Counted from the stretch's first letter, positions 48,769 to 59,233 are shown. The stretch is 64,000 nucleotides of DNA from JALORV01 sp963703945 (GCA_963703945.1 CAVPGM010000015.1:1-64000), one strand, 5' to 3'. Translations and numbers: made by a program. The notes: generated by a model from the sequence alone, not told the origin.

Positions 48769-48794
48769 AAGGCGAACGAAAGTTCGCCTTTTTT
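48769..48794 (+). terminator. Rho-independent terminator after tRNA-Asp
   Basis: GGCGAAC, loop GAAA, GTTCGCC followed by six T. A-rich bases precede the stem. It ends the tRNA transcript 45 bp before the ppiD start. Confidence 0.9.
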
Positions 48795-48838
48795 GTTTCC
48801 TGTCCTGCCTTTCGAACCTCCAAGGCACGAGTCCACCC

Positions 48839-50774
48839 ATGTTCGAATCGATCCGCTCTCATCGTCGCTGGCTGATGGTCTTCATGCTGGTGCTGATCTT
48901 CCCGTCGTTCGTCTTCTTCGGCATCCAGGGATACAACCGGTTCATGGAAAGCGAGGGGGCACTGGCGCAGGTCGGTGGGGTCCCCATCACTCAGCGCGAT
49001 TTCGACATCGCACAGCGCGACCGCGCCGAGCGCCTGAAAGCGCAGTTCGGTGCGAACTTCGATCCCAAGGTGCTCGACACGCCGGAAGGTCGGGCTTCGG
49101 TCCTCGACGGCCTGGTGATCGACCGGGCGCTGACGCGCGAAGTCGAGGCGAGCAACCTGATCGTCACGAATGACAAGCTGCGCGAGGTGATTGCGAGCAT
49201 TCCCGCCTTCCAGGAGGACAACAAGTTCAGTCTCGAGCGCTATCGAACCTACCTGACGGCGCAGGGACAGACCGAGCAGCAGTTCGAGGAACGCGTTCGC
49301 TCCGACCTGCGCAAGCAGATGCTGGTGCAGGCCGTGCTCGAATCGGCCATCGTGCCCGCCGGAGCGGCCGAGCAGCTCGAGCGCGTCCTGCTGGAGCAGC
49401 GCGAGGTGAGGATGCTGGCGATCCGCGCCGACGCGTTCCTGTCCAAGGTGACAGTCAGCGACGCCCAGGTCGCGGAGTTCTACGAGAAGCACCAAAGGGA
49501 TTTCGAGACGCCGGAGAACATCAAGGTTGAGTACGTTGTCCTGAGCGCAGAGACGATCGCCGGCAAGTCCGCCGTGGCCGAAGCCGACGTCAAGTCTTAC
49601 TACGAGCAGAACAAGGGCCGCTACGGCGTCGAGGAGCAGCGCCGCGCGAGCCACATCCTGATCACGCCGGAAAATGGTGACAAGGCGGCTGCACGGGCGA
49701 AGGCCGAGGGCATCCTTGCCGCGGTCAAGGCGAAGCCGGACGATTTCGCGAAGCTCGCGACGCGAGCAGTCCAAGGATCCGGGCTCCGCGGCACAGGGTG
49801 GTGATCTCGGGTTCTTCGGCAAGGGCATGATGGTGAAGCCGTTCGAGGACACCGCGTTCAAGCTCAAGGTGGGCGAGACCAGCGAGGTCGTCGAGACCGA
49901 CTTCGGCTACCACATCATCCGCGTGACCGAGATCAAGCCCGCGCAGGCCAAGCCGCTCGAAGAGGTGCGGGCCGAGATCGAGCGTGAGCTGCGCACGCAG
50001 CAGGGCCAGAAGCGTTATGCGGAAGCAGCCGACCAGTTCACCAATCTCGTGTACGAGCAGGCCGACTCCCTCAAGCCGGCTGCCGACAAGCTCGGACTCA
50101 AGATCGAGACCCGGGACCAGGTGACGCGCTCGGGCGTGCCGGCCGCAGCGGGCGAAGTGCAGGTGTTCCAGCCGAAGGTGATCGAAGCGCTGTTCACTGA
50201 TGACGCGCTGAAGAACCGGCGTAACACGCAGGCGATCGAGATCGCACCCAACACGCTGGTAGCCGCTCGCGTTGTCGACTACCACGCGGCCGCGGTGCGT
50301 CCGCTCGACGAAGTCAAGGCGGCGATCCGCCAGCGACTGGAGCGGGAAGAAGCCGCACGCCTTGCGCGCAAGGCCGGCGAGGAGCGTGTCGCCGAACTGC
50401 TCAAGCAACCATCCGAGGCAGGCTTCTCGCCGCCGGTGACCGTTTCCCGGCGGGCTCCGCAAGGCGTTCCTCCGAGCCTGCTCGGCGAAATCCTGCGCAC
50501 GCGGGCCGACAAGTTGCCCACCTACGTCGGCGCCGATGTCGAGGGCGCCGGCTACCTGATCGCCCAGGTGCTTGCAGCAAAGGAGGGCGCGGCGCCGGAC
50601 CCGGCTCAGCGCGACGCCGAGCGTCGTGCCATGGCACGGCAGAGCGCGGCGGCCGACGAGATCGCATTTGCCGAAGGCCTGCGCAGTCGCCACAAGGCGA
50701 AGGTGCTGAAGCCCGAATACCAGCGCCCGGTGGCGAACACTGCCGCAGCTGAAACGAAGCCGGAGACGAAGTAG
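48839..50774 (+). CDS. ppiD: Periplasmic folding chaperone PpiD (parvulin-type)
   Basis: The ATG at 48839 gives MFESIRSHRRWLMVFMLVLI with a single N-terminal membrane anchor. The SurA-like N-domain follows (QVGGVPITQRDFDIAQRDRA), then the parvulin domain RRASHILITPENGDKAAARA, GGDLGFFGKGMMVKPFEDTA and ETDFGYHIIRVTEIKPAQAK. A single extra base near 49768 interrupts it. The C-terminal helical part ends AAAETKPETK. About 645 residues. It helps newly translocated outer-membrane proteins fold at the Sec translocon. Confidence 0.94.
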
Positions 50775-50778
50775 AAGG

Positions 50779-51837
50779 TTAGCCCGCGAGTTCGCGCGCT
50801 GCCGCTACGTACTCGGCGACGTCGTCCGAATCGATGGCGACCCGGCGCGCATCCGCGACCCGCCTGAAGTTGCGCGCGATCGACCGCTGATAGGCCGGGT
50901 CGTAGTGCTGCGAGAGCAGCTGCTCGACCAGGCTGTCCCACTCGCCGGCCTGCGCCATCGCCTTCCAGCCGGTCACGCGCTCGTGACCGTGCAGCACGAC
51001 CAGGCAGTCGAGCTGCGACATCAACGTGGCGATGTCTCCCTCGAAGTGTGCGTACTCGTCGCGCAGCAGACGAACCCGTGCCGGCAGCGGAACGTCGAGC
51101 CGCACGCATTCCGATTCGCGCATGCGGGCGAGCAGGGCGTCCGGCACGCGCAGGTTGCCCACCTTGCGGCTTTCGGATTCGATGAACACCGGTCGCTCCG
51201 CATCGAATCGTCGCAGCGCGTCCCACAGGAGCGTCTCGAAGTATTTCTGCCCCGGCTGCGTTTCCAGCGGCAATCCACCGAGCACCGAACCGCGGTGGCG
51301 AGCCATCGACTCCAGGTCCAGCACCTGCGCACCGACCATCGTGAGTTGCTGCAGCAAACGGCTCTTGCCGCTGCCGGTCGTCCCGCAGATCACGCGGAAA
51401 GTGAACGAGGCCGGCAGCGACTCGACCTCGGCCATCACTGCCCGGCGGTACGCGCGATAACCGCCTTCGAGCTGGCGCGCGCGCCATCCGACGCGGGCAA
51501 GAATATGCGTCATCGCGCCGCTGCGCTGTCCGCCGCGCCAGCAGTACACGAGCGGCGACCAGTCGCGCGGCATCTCCGCGAACCGGTCCTCGAGATGCCG
51601 TGCGATGTTGCGCGCGACCATCGCGGCTCCGCGCCGGCGCGCCTCGAAGGAGGACTGCTGGCGGTCGAGCGTTCCGACTTCGGACCGCTGGGCATCTGTC
51701 AGCACCGGGCAGCTGATGGCCCGCGGAATGTGGTCTTCGGCGTACTCGGATTCGCTGCGGACATCGACAATGGTGTCGAACTCGTCGAGATCGCGCAGCG
51801 CATCGGGCGCAGACACGACGCCATGCTCACGCTTCAT
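50779..51837 (-). CDS. selU: tRNA 2-selenouridine/geranyl-2-thiouridine synthase
   Basis: An intact 352-residue ORF starts MKREHGVVSAPDALRDLDEF. The rhodanese domain has DVRSESEYAEDHIPRAISCP and the catalytic cysteine in LVYCWRGGQRSGAMTHILAR. A P-loop, VICGTTGSGKSRLLQQL, follows. The enzyme (YbbB/MnmH) replaces wobble 2-thiouridine sulfur with selenium using selenophosphate. Its start overlaps the tesA stop by ATGA, so the two are co-translated. No selD or selA is present to show the selenium supply. Confidence 0.95.
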   Translation of the reverse strand: MKREHGVVSAPDALRDLDEFDTIVDVRSESEYAEDHIPRAISCPVLTDAQRSEVGTLDRQQSSFEARRRGAAMVARNIARHLEDRFAEMPRDWSPLVYCWRGGQRSGAMTHILARVGWRARQLEGGYRAYRRAVMAEVESLPASFTFRVICGTTGSGKSRLLQQLTMVGAQVLDLESMARHRGSVLGGLPLETQPGQKYFETLLWDALRRFDAERPVFIESESRKVGNLRVPDALLARMRESECVRLDVPLPARVRLLRDEYAHFEGDIATLMSQLDCLVVLHGHERVTGWKAMAQAGEWDSLVEQLLSQHYDPAYQRSIARNFRRVADARRVAIDSDDVAEYVAAARELAG

Positions 51838-52550
51838 CGCGATGAAACTGCCTTGCCGGCAAGCAGCGGACGCAACTCGCGCCAGACGTTGTCGAGCATC
51901 CGGGCCTGCGCTGCCTCGTTGGGGTGGATGCGGTCGGGCTGGAAGTAGTCGAGCGATTCGGCGAACCCGTCGAGCAGAAACGGCGCAAGCGGGATCCGCA
52001 GATCCTTCGCGACTGCACCGAAGGTCGCGGCAAACCGCTCCGAGTAATCGCGACCGTAATTGGGCGGTACCCGCACACCGACCAGCAGTACGGTGGCGCC
52101 GGCTGACTGGCTCGCCCGCACCATCGCGGTCAGGTTCTCGCGCATGGCCGCGAGCGGCAGGCCGCGCAGTCCGTCGTTCGCGCCGAGTTCGATGATGACG
52201 ATGCGCGGTCGCTGCTGCTGCAGCAACGACGGCAGTCGCGTCCGGCCGCCGCTGGTGGTCTCACCGCTGATACTGGAGTTTGCGACCGTATAATCCAACC
52301 CGCTGCCGCGAAGGCGTTCGGCGAGCAACTGCACCCAGCCGGTGCCGCGTGACAGTCCGTATTCCGCCGAAAGGCTGTCCCCCACGACAAGGATCACCGG
52401 GCGCGCGTTTGAGCTGCCCGGGGCGGGTTGCGCGGCCGCGCTGGCTGGACCGGTCGTTGCAATCGTCAGCGCAACGCCCGCGCTCAGGCAGGCATTCAGG
52501 CAGGCACGAAGGAAGGTTCTGCGCGTGGCGGACGAGCCGTTGACGAACAT
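51834..52550 (-). CDS. tesA: SGNH/GDSL arylesterase, TesA-like (acyl-CoA thioesterase I)
   Basis: The start ATG 52548-52550 gives MFVNGSSATRRTFLRACLNA, a signal peptide with a twin arginine. The SGNH blocks are visible: VILVVGDSLSAEYGLSRGTG (Ser), SSISGETTSGG (Gly), IIELGANDGLRGLPL (Asn) and PDRIHPNEAAQA (Asp and His). The protein hydrolyses acyl thioesters and esters in the periplasm. It is intact. It is divergent from the ABC ATPase gene, and their 5' ends overlap by 26 bp; the same partners flank tesA in enterobacteria. Confidence 0.93.
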   Translation of the reverse strand: MFVNGSSATRRTFLRACLNACLSAGVALTIATTGPASAAAQPAPGSSNARPVILVVGDSLSAEYGLSRGTGWVQLLAERLRGSGLDYTVANSSISGETTSGGRTRLPSLLQQQRPRIVIIELGANDGLRGLPLAAMRENLTAMVRASQSAGATVLLVGVRVPPNYGRDYSERFAATFGAVAKDLRIPLAPFLLDGFAESLDYFQPDRIHPNEAAQARMLDNVWRELRPLLAGKAVSSR

Positions 52551-53226
52551 TGCGGTGGAGGCGCAAGGCCTCGGGAAGATCGTGCAGGACGCCACGGGCA
52601 GCCTGACGATACTCGATGATATCAATCTCGCAGTCTTCACCGGAGAAACGGTCGCGATCGTCGGCGCGTCGGGCTCCGGCAAGTCAACCTTGCTGGGACT
52701 GCTGGCAGGGCTCGATGTTCCGAGCGCGGGCCGCGTACGCATCTTTGGCGCCGACATGTTCGGTCTCGACGAGGACGGACGCGCGGCACTGCGGGCGCGG
52801 CAGGTCGGCTTCGTCTTCCAGTCGTTCCAGTTGCTGCCGCACCTGACGGCGCTCGAAAACGTCATGTTGCCGCTGGAACTCGTCGGCCGGTCGCCAGACG
52901 GTGCAGAGCCGATCGCCGCAGCCACCGCGCTGCTCGGACGCGTCGGCCTGAGCGAACGACTGTCGCACTATCCGAAGTATCTCAGCGGCGGAGAGCAGCA
53001 GCGCGTGGCACTCGCGCGTGCGTTCGTGCTGCGACCGCCGCTGCTGCTCGCCGACGAGCCGACCGGCAGCCTCGATGCACGCACCGGCGAAGCCGTGATC
53101 GACCTCATGTTCGAGCTGAACCGCGAGCGCGGCTCAACCCTGCTGCTGGTCACCCACGACGCCGAGATCGCCAGCCGGTGCAGTCGCAGGATCGAACTCG
53201 CCGCCGGCCGCATCGTCACGCACTGA
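52525..53226 (+). CDS. ybbA: ABC transporter ATP-binding protein, YbbA/LolD type
   Basis: The start GTG 52525 gives VADEPLTNIAVEAQGLGKIV. Walker A is AIVGASGSGKSTLLGLLAGL, the Q-loop is QVGFVFQSFQLLPHL, the signature is YLSGGEQQRVALARAF, Walker B is LLLADEPTGSLDA and the H-loop is LLLVTHDAEIA. It is intact, 233 residues. In enterobacteria ybbA is followed by the permease ybbP. Here a convergent gene follows after an inverted-repeat element, so no membrane partner is seen. The TGA stop overlaps the left end of that element. Confidence 0.92.
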   Translation: MADEPLTNIAVEAQGLGKIVQDATGSLTILDDINLAVFTGETVAIVGASGSGKSTLLGLLAGLDVPSAGRVRIFGADMFGLDEDGRAALRARQVGFVFQSFQLLPHLTALENVMLPLELVGRSPDGAEPIAAATALLGRVGLSERLSHYPKYLSGGEQQRVALARAFVLRPPLLLADEPTGSLDARTGEAVIDLMFELNRERGSTLLLVTHDAEIASRCSRRIELAAGRIVTH

Positions 53227-53495
53227 ACCTATCTCAGAGTCCTCGGTGGTCGCGGCGGGGTCGCATGGGGTGCAGGGCTAGGCGCGGCGAGGGGACCATT
53301 GCTTACTGCAAGGACCCGAGCCGCAACAACGCCGTGCGCCCCATGCGACCCCGCCCCGCAGGGTTGCCAAGATGAGCGGGCGTCTGCGGCGTTGGCCGGC
53401 TCGGCCGTAGGCTCGGCTACTGTCCTTCGCCAGCCGCCTTGCATCCGCCCGCTTCTCTTGGCAACGCGATCCATCGGGGACTCTGAGATAGGTTC
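53225..53495. repeat. 271-bp element with 18-bp terminal inverted repeats and two internal hairpins
   Basis: The ends are GAACCTATCTCAGAGTCC (53225-53242) and its perfect complement (53478-53495). Similarity continues inward imperfectly (TCGGTGG versus CCGATGG). Internally, GGCGGGGTCGCATGGGG (53254-53270) pairs perfectly with 53339-53355. GTTGCCAAGA plus AGCGGGCG (53363-53382) pairs with 53446-53465, about 18 of 20 bases. No ORF or transposase lies inside. It lies between convergent gene ends and overlaps the ybbA stop. It behaves like a MITE or a large repetitive palindromic unit. Confidence 0.85.
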
Positions 53496-54948
53496 TCACC
53501 GGCGCGCAGCGAACGGAGCACGTCCACCGCGCGTGCGGCCAGTTCGCCCGCGACCAGGCCGATGTCGCCCGCGCCCTCGGCGGCGCGGCCGTGCAGCCAC
53601 ACTGCGGCCTGCGTCGAGGTCCAGGCGTCGTAACCCTGTGCGAGCAGCGCAGCCAGCATGCCCGTCAGCACGTCGCCGGTTCCCGCGGTCGCGAGTGCCG
53701 GCGAGCCGGTGGGGTTGATCGCATAGCACCCGTCATTTCGTGCAATCACGGTGCCCGCTCCCTTGAGCAGTGCAAGGCAATTGAAGTGGTCGGCCAGACG
53801 AAGTGCGGCGCCGACCCGGTCGCGCTGCACCTGATCCGCGCCGATGCCGAGCATTCGGGCGGCTTCGAGCGGATGCGGCGTCAAGACGGTCGGCGATCGC
53901 CGTGCAGCCACGAGCCCGTGCAGTTGCGGTCGCAGCGCGAGGAGGTTCAATGCATCGGCATCGAGGACCAGTCCGATGTCCCGGTGCAGTGCAGCCACGA
54001 GATGGGATTCGGCACCGGCGTCGACGCCCATGCCGCAGCCGACCGCGAGCACATCGAGTGCGTCGAGACTCGCGGAATCGCGGAACATCAGCTCCGGCTG
54101 CAGCGGATCGACCCGCAGTTCGGGAGCGCCGATCGCATGCACGTAGACGCGGCCTGCGCCGAGCCGCAGCGCCGCGCGCGCGGCGAGCAGCGCTGCGCCG
54201 ACCATGCCCGCTCCTCCTCCGACGATGGCGACATTGCCGTACGTTCCCTTGTGGCTGTCATGCGGGCGCGGTTGCAGCAGCACCGGAGAAATCATCGACG
54301 TCGATCAGGTGGCCGGGCGCGGCAACCTGCTCGACGCCGATCGACTCGACATGCACTGAGCCCGCGGCGTCCCGTCCCTGGGCCGTATGCAGCCCGGGCT
54401 TGTCGCCGATGAAGGTGATGGTGGAGGCCGCGCGCACACCGGACACGCCGCCGACCCATGCGCCGCTGTCGGCATCGAGTCCGCTCGGAATATCGACGGC
54501 ATACACATGTCGGTGACGGTTGATCCAGCCGGCGGCGTCCAGATACGCCCCTGCCAGTGGCCGCGTGAGGCCGATGCCGAACAGCGGCGTCGACCACTAC
54601 ATCAACGCCCAGGTCGGGCAGGTGATGCAGGGTCTTCCCGCCCGCCGCGGACCAGCGGTCGCAAGCAGCATTCGCATCCGTCGTCGACGGGTGCTCGGTG
54701 CCCACGAGAATGCAGTCGACGTCATAGCCGAGCGAGCGCAGCTCACTGGCGACGACGAAACCGTCGCCCCCGTTGTTGCCGGGTCCGCAGACGACGACGA
54801 TGCGGGTCGAGCGTGGCTCGTGCCGCGCCGCGATCCACTGGGCCGCGGCCAGCCCCGCGCGTGCCATCAGTGTTCCGGCGGGAAGCGTCACCGCCGCCCT
54901 GCGCTCGATCGCTCGCAGTTCGTCGACGCGGAAAAGCGCCGTGCCCAT
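53417..54948 (-). CDS. nnr: Bifunctional NAD(P)H-hydrate epimerase/dehydratase
   Basis: The start ATG 54946-54948 gives MGTALFRVDELRAIERRAAV. The N-terminal epimerase domain has VVCGPGNNGGDGFVVASELR and, after breaks near 54600 and 54520, AVDIPSGLDADSGAWVGG. The C-terminal kinase-like dehydratase has KGTYGNVAIVGGGAGMVGAA, LTPHPLEAARMLG, and NPTGSPALATAGTGDVLTGM with the catalytic aspartate of AGTGD. It repairs damaged NADHX/NADPHX. The native end is near AVDVLRSLRAGE. The frame then runs into the inverted-repeat element, which adds about 27 residues before TGA 53417. Confidence 0.92.
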
Positions 54949-54956
54949 GATGCAGA

Positions 54957-56220
54957 CTAGGCGGGTGCGCCCGGCAGATACCTGTCGAGCGTCAAGCCCT
55001 CGAGATCGATTTCCGGCGTGCGCCCTGCCATCACGTCGGCAAGCAGATGGCCCGAACCGGCGGCCATGACCCAGCCGCTGGAGCCGTGGCCGAGGTTCAG
55101 GTAGAGATTGCTGCACGGTGTCCTGCCGATGACCGGTGGGCCGTCGGGCAGCATCGGGCGCGCTCCGACCCAGAACTTTCCCGTGCGGTAGCTCGCCGCA
55201 TAGGGAAACCAGTCGTGCGCCACCTTCAGCAGCGTGCGCAACGGGCGTTCCCGCAGCGACATCGGTTGCGAGCCGACTTCGGCGGTGCCCGCCACGCGAA
55301 TTCGGTTGCCCATGCGCGTTATCGCCACCTTGTAGGTTTCATCCATCACGCTGATGAACGGTGCATGCTCGAATGCCGTTATCGAAGCCGTGACCGAATA
55401 CCCCTTGATCGCCATCATCGGCAAGCGTATTCCGATCGGCTCGAGCAGTCGCACGCTGTCGACACCGCCGGCCATCACGTAGCTGTCGGCCCGAACGGAT
55501 CCAGCGGAGGTCGCGACGCCGGAAATGCGCCCCGGAGCTGCCTCGAACCCGCGGGCCTCGACGCCGAAGCGGAACTCCACGCCCTCGCGGATCGCAATGT
55601 CCTTCAGCTGGTGTGCAAAGTATGCGCAGTTGCCCGTCTCGTCATCCGGCAGATGCAGGCCACCGGCCAGCGGGGTGGCCGGATGCAGCGCAGACTCGAT
55701 GGCACGGCACTGCGCCGCGTCGAGCAGGGTATGCCGTATCCCGAGTTCGGTCAGCATCGATCGCGTCGTCGCCGATGCCTCGACGTCCTGCTGCGAACGG
55801 AACAGCTGCAGGTATCCGGTCGACTGCTCGAAGTCGAGCGCATGCAGCGTGGCGAGCGATCGCAGCTCGGCCAGGCTGTAGAAGGCGAGCCGCTGCATGC
55901 GTGCACGGTTGCGACGGTACCGCTCGGGATTGCACTCGCCGAGCCAGCGCCGCACCCAGCGCCACAGCGACGGGATCAGCGATGGCCGGAACACGCACCG
56001 GCGATTCGGGCCGCAACAGGTACGAGAGCACCTTGCGCGGCATGCCGGGCGAGGCCCACGGTCCGACGTACCCGGGAGCCAGCACACCGGCATTGGCGAA
56101 GCTGGCTTCCTGGGCGACGCCCGAGCGCCTCTCGAGCACGGTCACTTCGAAACCGGCGCGCCGCAGGAAATAGGCGGTGCAGACGCCGACGATGCCGGCA
56201 CCGACCACGACGACGCGCAT
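54957..56220 (-). CDS. dadA: D-amino acid dehydrogenase
   Basis: The start ATG 56218-56220 gives MRVVVVGAGIVGVCTAYFLR with the FAD GxGxxG, then LERRSGVAQEASFANAGVLA, a DadA hallmark. Breaks near 55990-56000 precede WLGECNPERYRRNRARMQRL, LAFYSLAELRSLATLHALDF and YLQLFRSQQDVEAS. The C-terminal part has KGYSVTASITAF and YLNLGHGSSGWVMAAGSGHL. It deaminates D-amino acids to 2-oxo acids, passing electrons to quinone. It lies in a same-strand run after the TRAP genes and 8 bp before nnr. Confidence 0.92.
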
Positions 56221-56279
56221 GCAGGATTCTTCTTCCGGATTCTGGCGGCGCGCATTGTAGCCGCGCGTGCGCCCGACGC

Positions 56280-57579
56280 TCAGAGCTTCATCTTCGAAGG
56301 CAGGAAGCTGACGAGGCCCGGGAACAGCCAGATCAGCAGGACTGCGACCATCATCATCACGAAATAGGGGAACGCGGCGACGCGCAATCGTGTTGATCTG
56401 CCGATTGGTCATGCCCTGCAGCACGAACAGGTTGAACCCGACCGGTGGAGTGACCTGCGCCATCTCCACCACGAGCACGATGAAGATGCCGAACCACAGC
56501 AGGTCGATCCCGGCGGATTGCAGTGTCGGCAGCAGGACGGCCATCGTCAGCACCACCATCGAGATGCCGTCCAGGAAGCAGCCGAGCACGATGTAGAACA
56601 ACATCAGCAGCAGGATCAAGCCGAAAGGTGTCAGCTGCAGCGCGCCGATCGTCTCGGCCAGCTGCCGCGGCAGCCCGATGAAGCCCATCGCCAGCGACAG
56701 GAAGGACGATCCAGCAAGGATCAGCGCGATCATGCAGTACAGCCGCGTGGCCGCCATCAGCGAGTCGCGAAAGGTCTGCCAGCCGAGCGTGCGCTGGGCC
56801 GCCGAAAGGACCAACGCACCCACCACGCCGAGCGCGGCGGCCTCGGTGGCGGTGGCGACGCCGAGATAGATCGATCCCAGCACCACCACGATCAGCAGCA
56901 CGACCGGGATCAGGTGGCGCGACTCGTCGAGCTTCTGGCGGAAGTTGAGCCGGATGTCGGCCGGGGGAATGGCATCGCGGTTGCGCAGCGACCAGGCGAT
57001 CGTGTAGCCCATGAAGAGCGTCGCCAGCATCAGGCCCGGGATGACGCCCGCGATGAACAGCTTGCCGATCGACACGTCGGCCGCGACTCCATAGACGATC
57101 ATGATGATCGACGGCGGGATCAGCAGGCCGAGTGTGCCTGCCCCGGCGAGCGAGCCGATCGAGATGCGCTCGGGATAGCCGCGCTTTGCGAGTTCGGGCA
57201 GCGTGATCTTGCCGACGGTGGCGCAGGTGGCCGCCGACGATCCGGACACGGCGGCAAAGATCGTGCAGCCGATGATATTGGTGTGCAGCAGCCTTCCGGG
57301 CAGCCACTGCAGCCATGGCGCGAGGCCCCGGAACATGCCTTCGGACAGGCGCGTCTTCAGCAGGATCTCGCCCATCCAGATGAACAGCGGCAGCGCGGTC
57401 AGCGTCCAGCTCGACAACGAGCCCCACACCGTCAGCGCCAGTGCATCGCCGCCCGGACGGGTCGTGAATAGCTCCATCGCGAGCCACGCGACTCCGAGAA
57501 CTGCGATGCCGATCCATACGCCGGCGCCGAGGATTGCGAACAGCGCGACGATCAGCAGCGCAGCGGTCAGGGTGCCCAT
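56280..57579 (-). CDS. dctM: TRAP transporter large permease (DctM)
   Basis: The start ATG 57577-57579 gives MGTLTAALLIVALFAILGAG. About twelve helices follow; conserved blocks are LPLFIWMGEILLKTRLSEGM, GCTIFAAVSGSSAATCATVG, GTLGLLIPPSIIMIVYGVAA and VVEMAQVTPPVGFNLFVLQG. One extra base near 56386 is followed by FPYFVMMMVAVLLIWLFPGL and the end SFLPSKMKL at TGA 56280. DctM carries substrate with sodium. It is preceded by dctQ with a 6-bp gap. Confidence 0.94.
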
Positions 57580-57585
57580 CGCGGC

Positions 57586-58080
57586 CTATTCGACGTTGGC
57601 GGTCTCGCCCGCCTGCGGCAGCAGCCTGCGGAAGCGCAGCGTGTAGACCAGTTGCTCGACAAATGCCAGCGCCAGGCCGGCCAGCCCGATCGCCATCGCC
57701 AGCTGCGGGATCCACAGTGGCGTCGCGTCGACGTTCTGCGAGATGTCATTGAACGAATACGAACCCCAGACGAGCCGTGCGGCAAACCAGGCGAAGTAGC
57801 AGGAAAGCAGTGTCGCGACGACCAGGCAGACGATCTCCATCCACCAGCGCGCACGGCCTTTCATCCGCTGCAGCACCAGCGTGACGCGGATATGGTCGCC
57901 CTTGCGCAGCGCGTAGCCCATCGCAAGGAACGAACCGGCCGCCAGGCAGTAGCTCGCGTAGGCATCTGTGCCGGCCATCGAGTAGCCGAGCTCGCGCCCG
58001 ACGATGTTGACCACCTCGACGGCCAGCGTGGCGAAGATGAACAGCGCCCCCAGGCCCCCTAGCAGGCCGAACAGCGGGTC
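57586..58080 (-). CDS. dctQ: TRAP transporter small permease (DctQ)
   Basis: The frame is open from just after the dctP stop (58147) and reads FGLLGGLGALFIFATLAVEV, NIVGRELGYSMAGTDAYASY, FLAMGYALRKGDHIRVTLVL and LLSCYFAWFAARLVWGSYSF, with four helices and the family R-K-G-x-H-I-R-V motif. It ends LLPQAGETANVE. No ATG or GTG is well placed upstream of 58014, so the start given is approximate; a base error near 58100 could hide it. DctQ pairs with DctM in the membrane. Confidence 0.87.
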   Translation of the reverse strand, partial: DPLFGLLGGLGALFIFATLAVEVVNIVGRELGYSMAGTDAYASYCLAAGSFLAMGYALRKGDHIRVTLVLQRMKGRARWWMEIVCLVVATLLSCYFAWFAARLVWGSYSFNDISQNVDATPLWIPQLAMAIGLAGLALAFVEQLVYTLRFRRLLPQAGETANVE

Positions 58081-58146
58081 GAGGAAGCGATGCGGGTCCG
58101 ACTGCGGCGGAGGCGAAGGTCCCCACTGGGGCGGGCCGGTGGCGGA

Positions 58147-59127
58147 CTACTTGCGGAACTGGCGTGATGATCGCCTGCCCGTCGGGTCCGGCCTTCGCCA
58201 GCCATTCGGTCAGCATCGTGTCGCCGAGTTTGGCCAGTTCGGCCTTGAAGGCCGCATTGGGCTCGTAGACCACCATCTTGTTCGCCTTCAGCGTGGCGAG
58301 CGATTCACCGGTGTACTCGCGCATGCGCTTCCAGCCGCGCTCCTCGGCGGTCTTGGCCGCGGCCAGCACGGCGTCCTGCGTTGCCTTGTCGAGCTTGTCG
58401 AATTCCTTCTGGTTGACGATCACCATGTTCTTCGGCAGCCACGCGTCCGCCGTCGCGAAGTGCGACAGGCTCTCCCACACCTTCGAGTCGACTCCGGTGG
58501 CGCCCGACGACATGAACGAATCGACCACGCCGGTGGCGAGCGCCTGCGACAGTTCGGCCGCCTGGATCGTCAGCGGCTGCGCGCCGACCATCGCCGCGAT
58601 GCGCGTGGTCGCCGGGTTGTAGGCGCGCCATTTCAGGCCCTTCATGTCGGCCACTGAATTGAGCTGCTTCTTGGTGTAGATGCCCTGCGGCGGCCAGGCG
58701 ACTGCGTACAGCATCTTGATGCCCTGCGCAGCGAGGATCTTCTCGACGACGGGGCGCTGCGCCTGCCACAGCTTCCACGAGGCATCGAATCCGGTGGCGA
58801 CGAAAGGCACGGCATCGGCGCCGAATACCGGGTTCTCGTTTTCCAGCAGGCTCATCAGCACTTCGCCGATCTGCGCCTGGCCGCTCTGCACCGCGCGCTT
58901 GATCTCTGGCGCCTTGAACAGCGACGCCACCGGGATGCACGGTGATCGTCGAGCTTGCCCCCGGTGGCCTTGTCGACATCCGCGGCGAACTGCGTCAGGT
59001 TCTGCGTGTGCGGATTGCCGGCCGGGTATCCGGCCGGCAGGTCCCACTTGGTCTGGGCCGTGGCGGGCAATGCCGAGGCATAGCGCGGCTGCGGCGCGGT
59101 GCCAAGCAGCAGGAGTCGGCGCTTCAT
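58147..59127 (-). CDS. dctP: TRAP transporter substrate-binding protein (DctP)
   Basis: The start ATG 59125-59127 gives MKRRLLLLGTAPQPRYASAL, a signal peptide with one probable break. The mature part begins QTKWDLPAGYPAGNPHTQNL. After a break near 58940 come LFKAPEIKRAVQSGQAQIGE, AVAWPPQGIYTKKQLNSVAD, MKGLKWRAYNPATTRIAAMV (the ligand-binding arginine region) and VVDSFMSSGATGVDSKVWES. It ends IITQFRK at TAG 58147. It captures a carboxylate in the periplasm. The divergent neighbour is 5-oxoprolinase, which suggests pyroglutamate as a candidate ligand. Confidence 0.92.
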
Positions 59128-59233
59128 GTCGTCCTCTGCTGGTGCAGGGTGGATCGGTGCGAATGTGCGCTAGGTTAACGGCGAGCGGCTGGCGTCGGCG
59201 GCTAGGCATACGCGCCCAACCGGAGACAACCGC

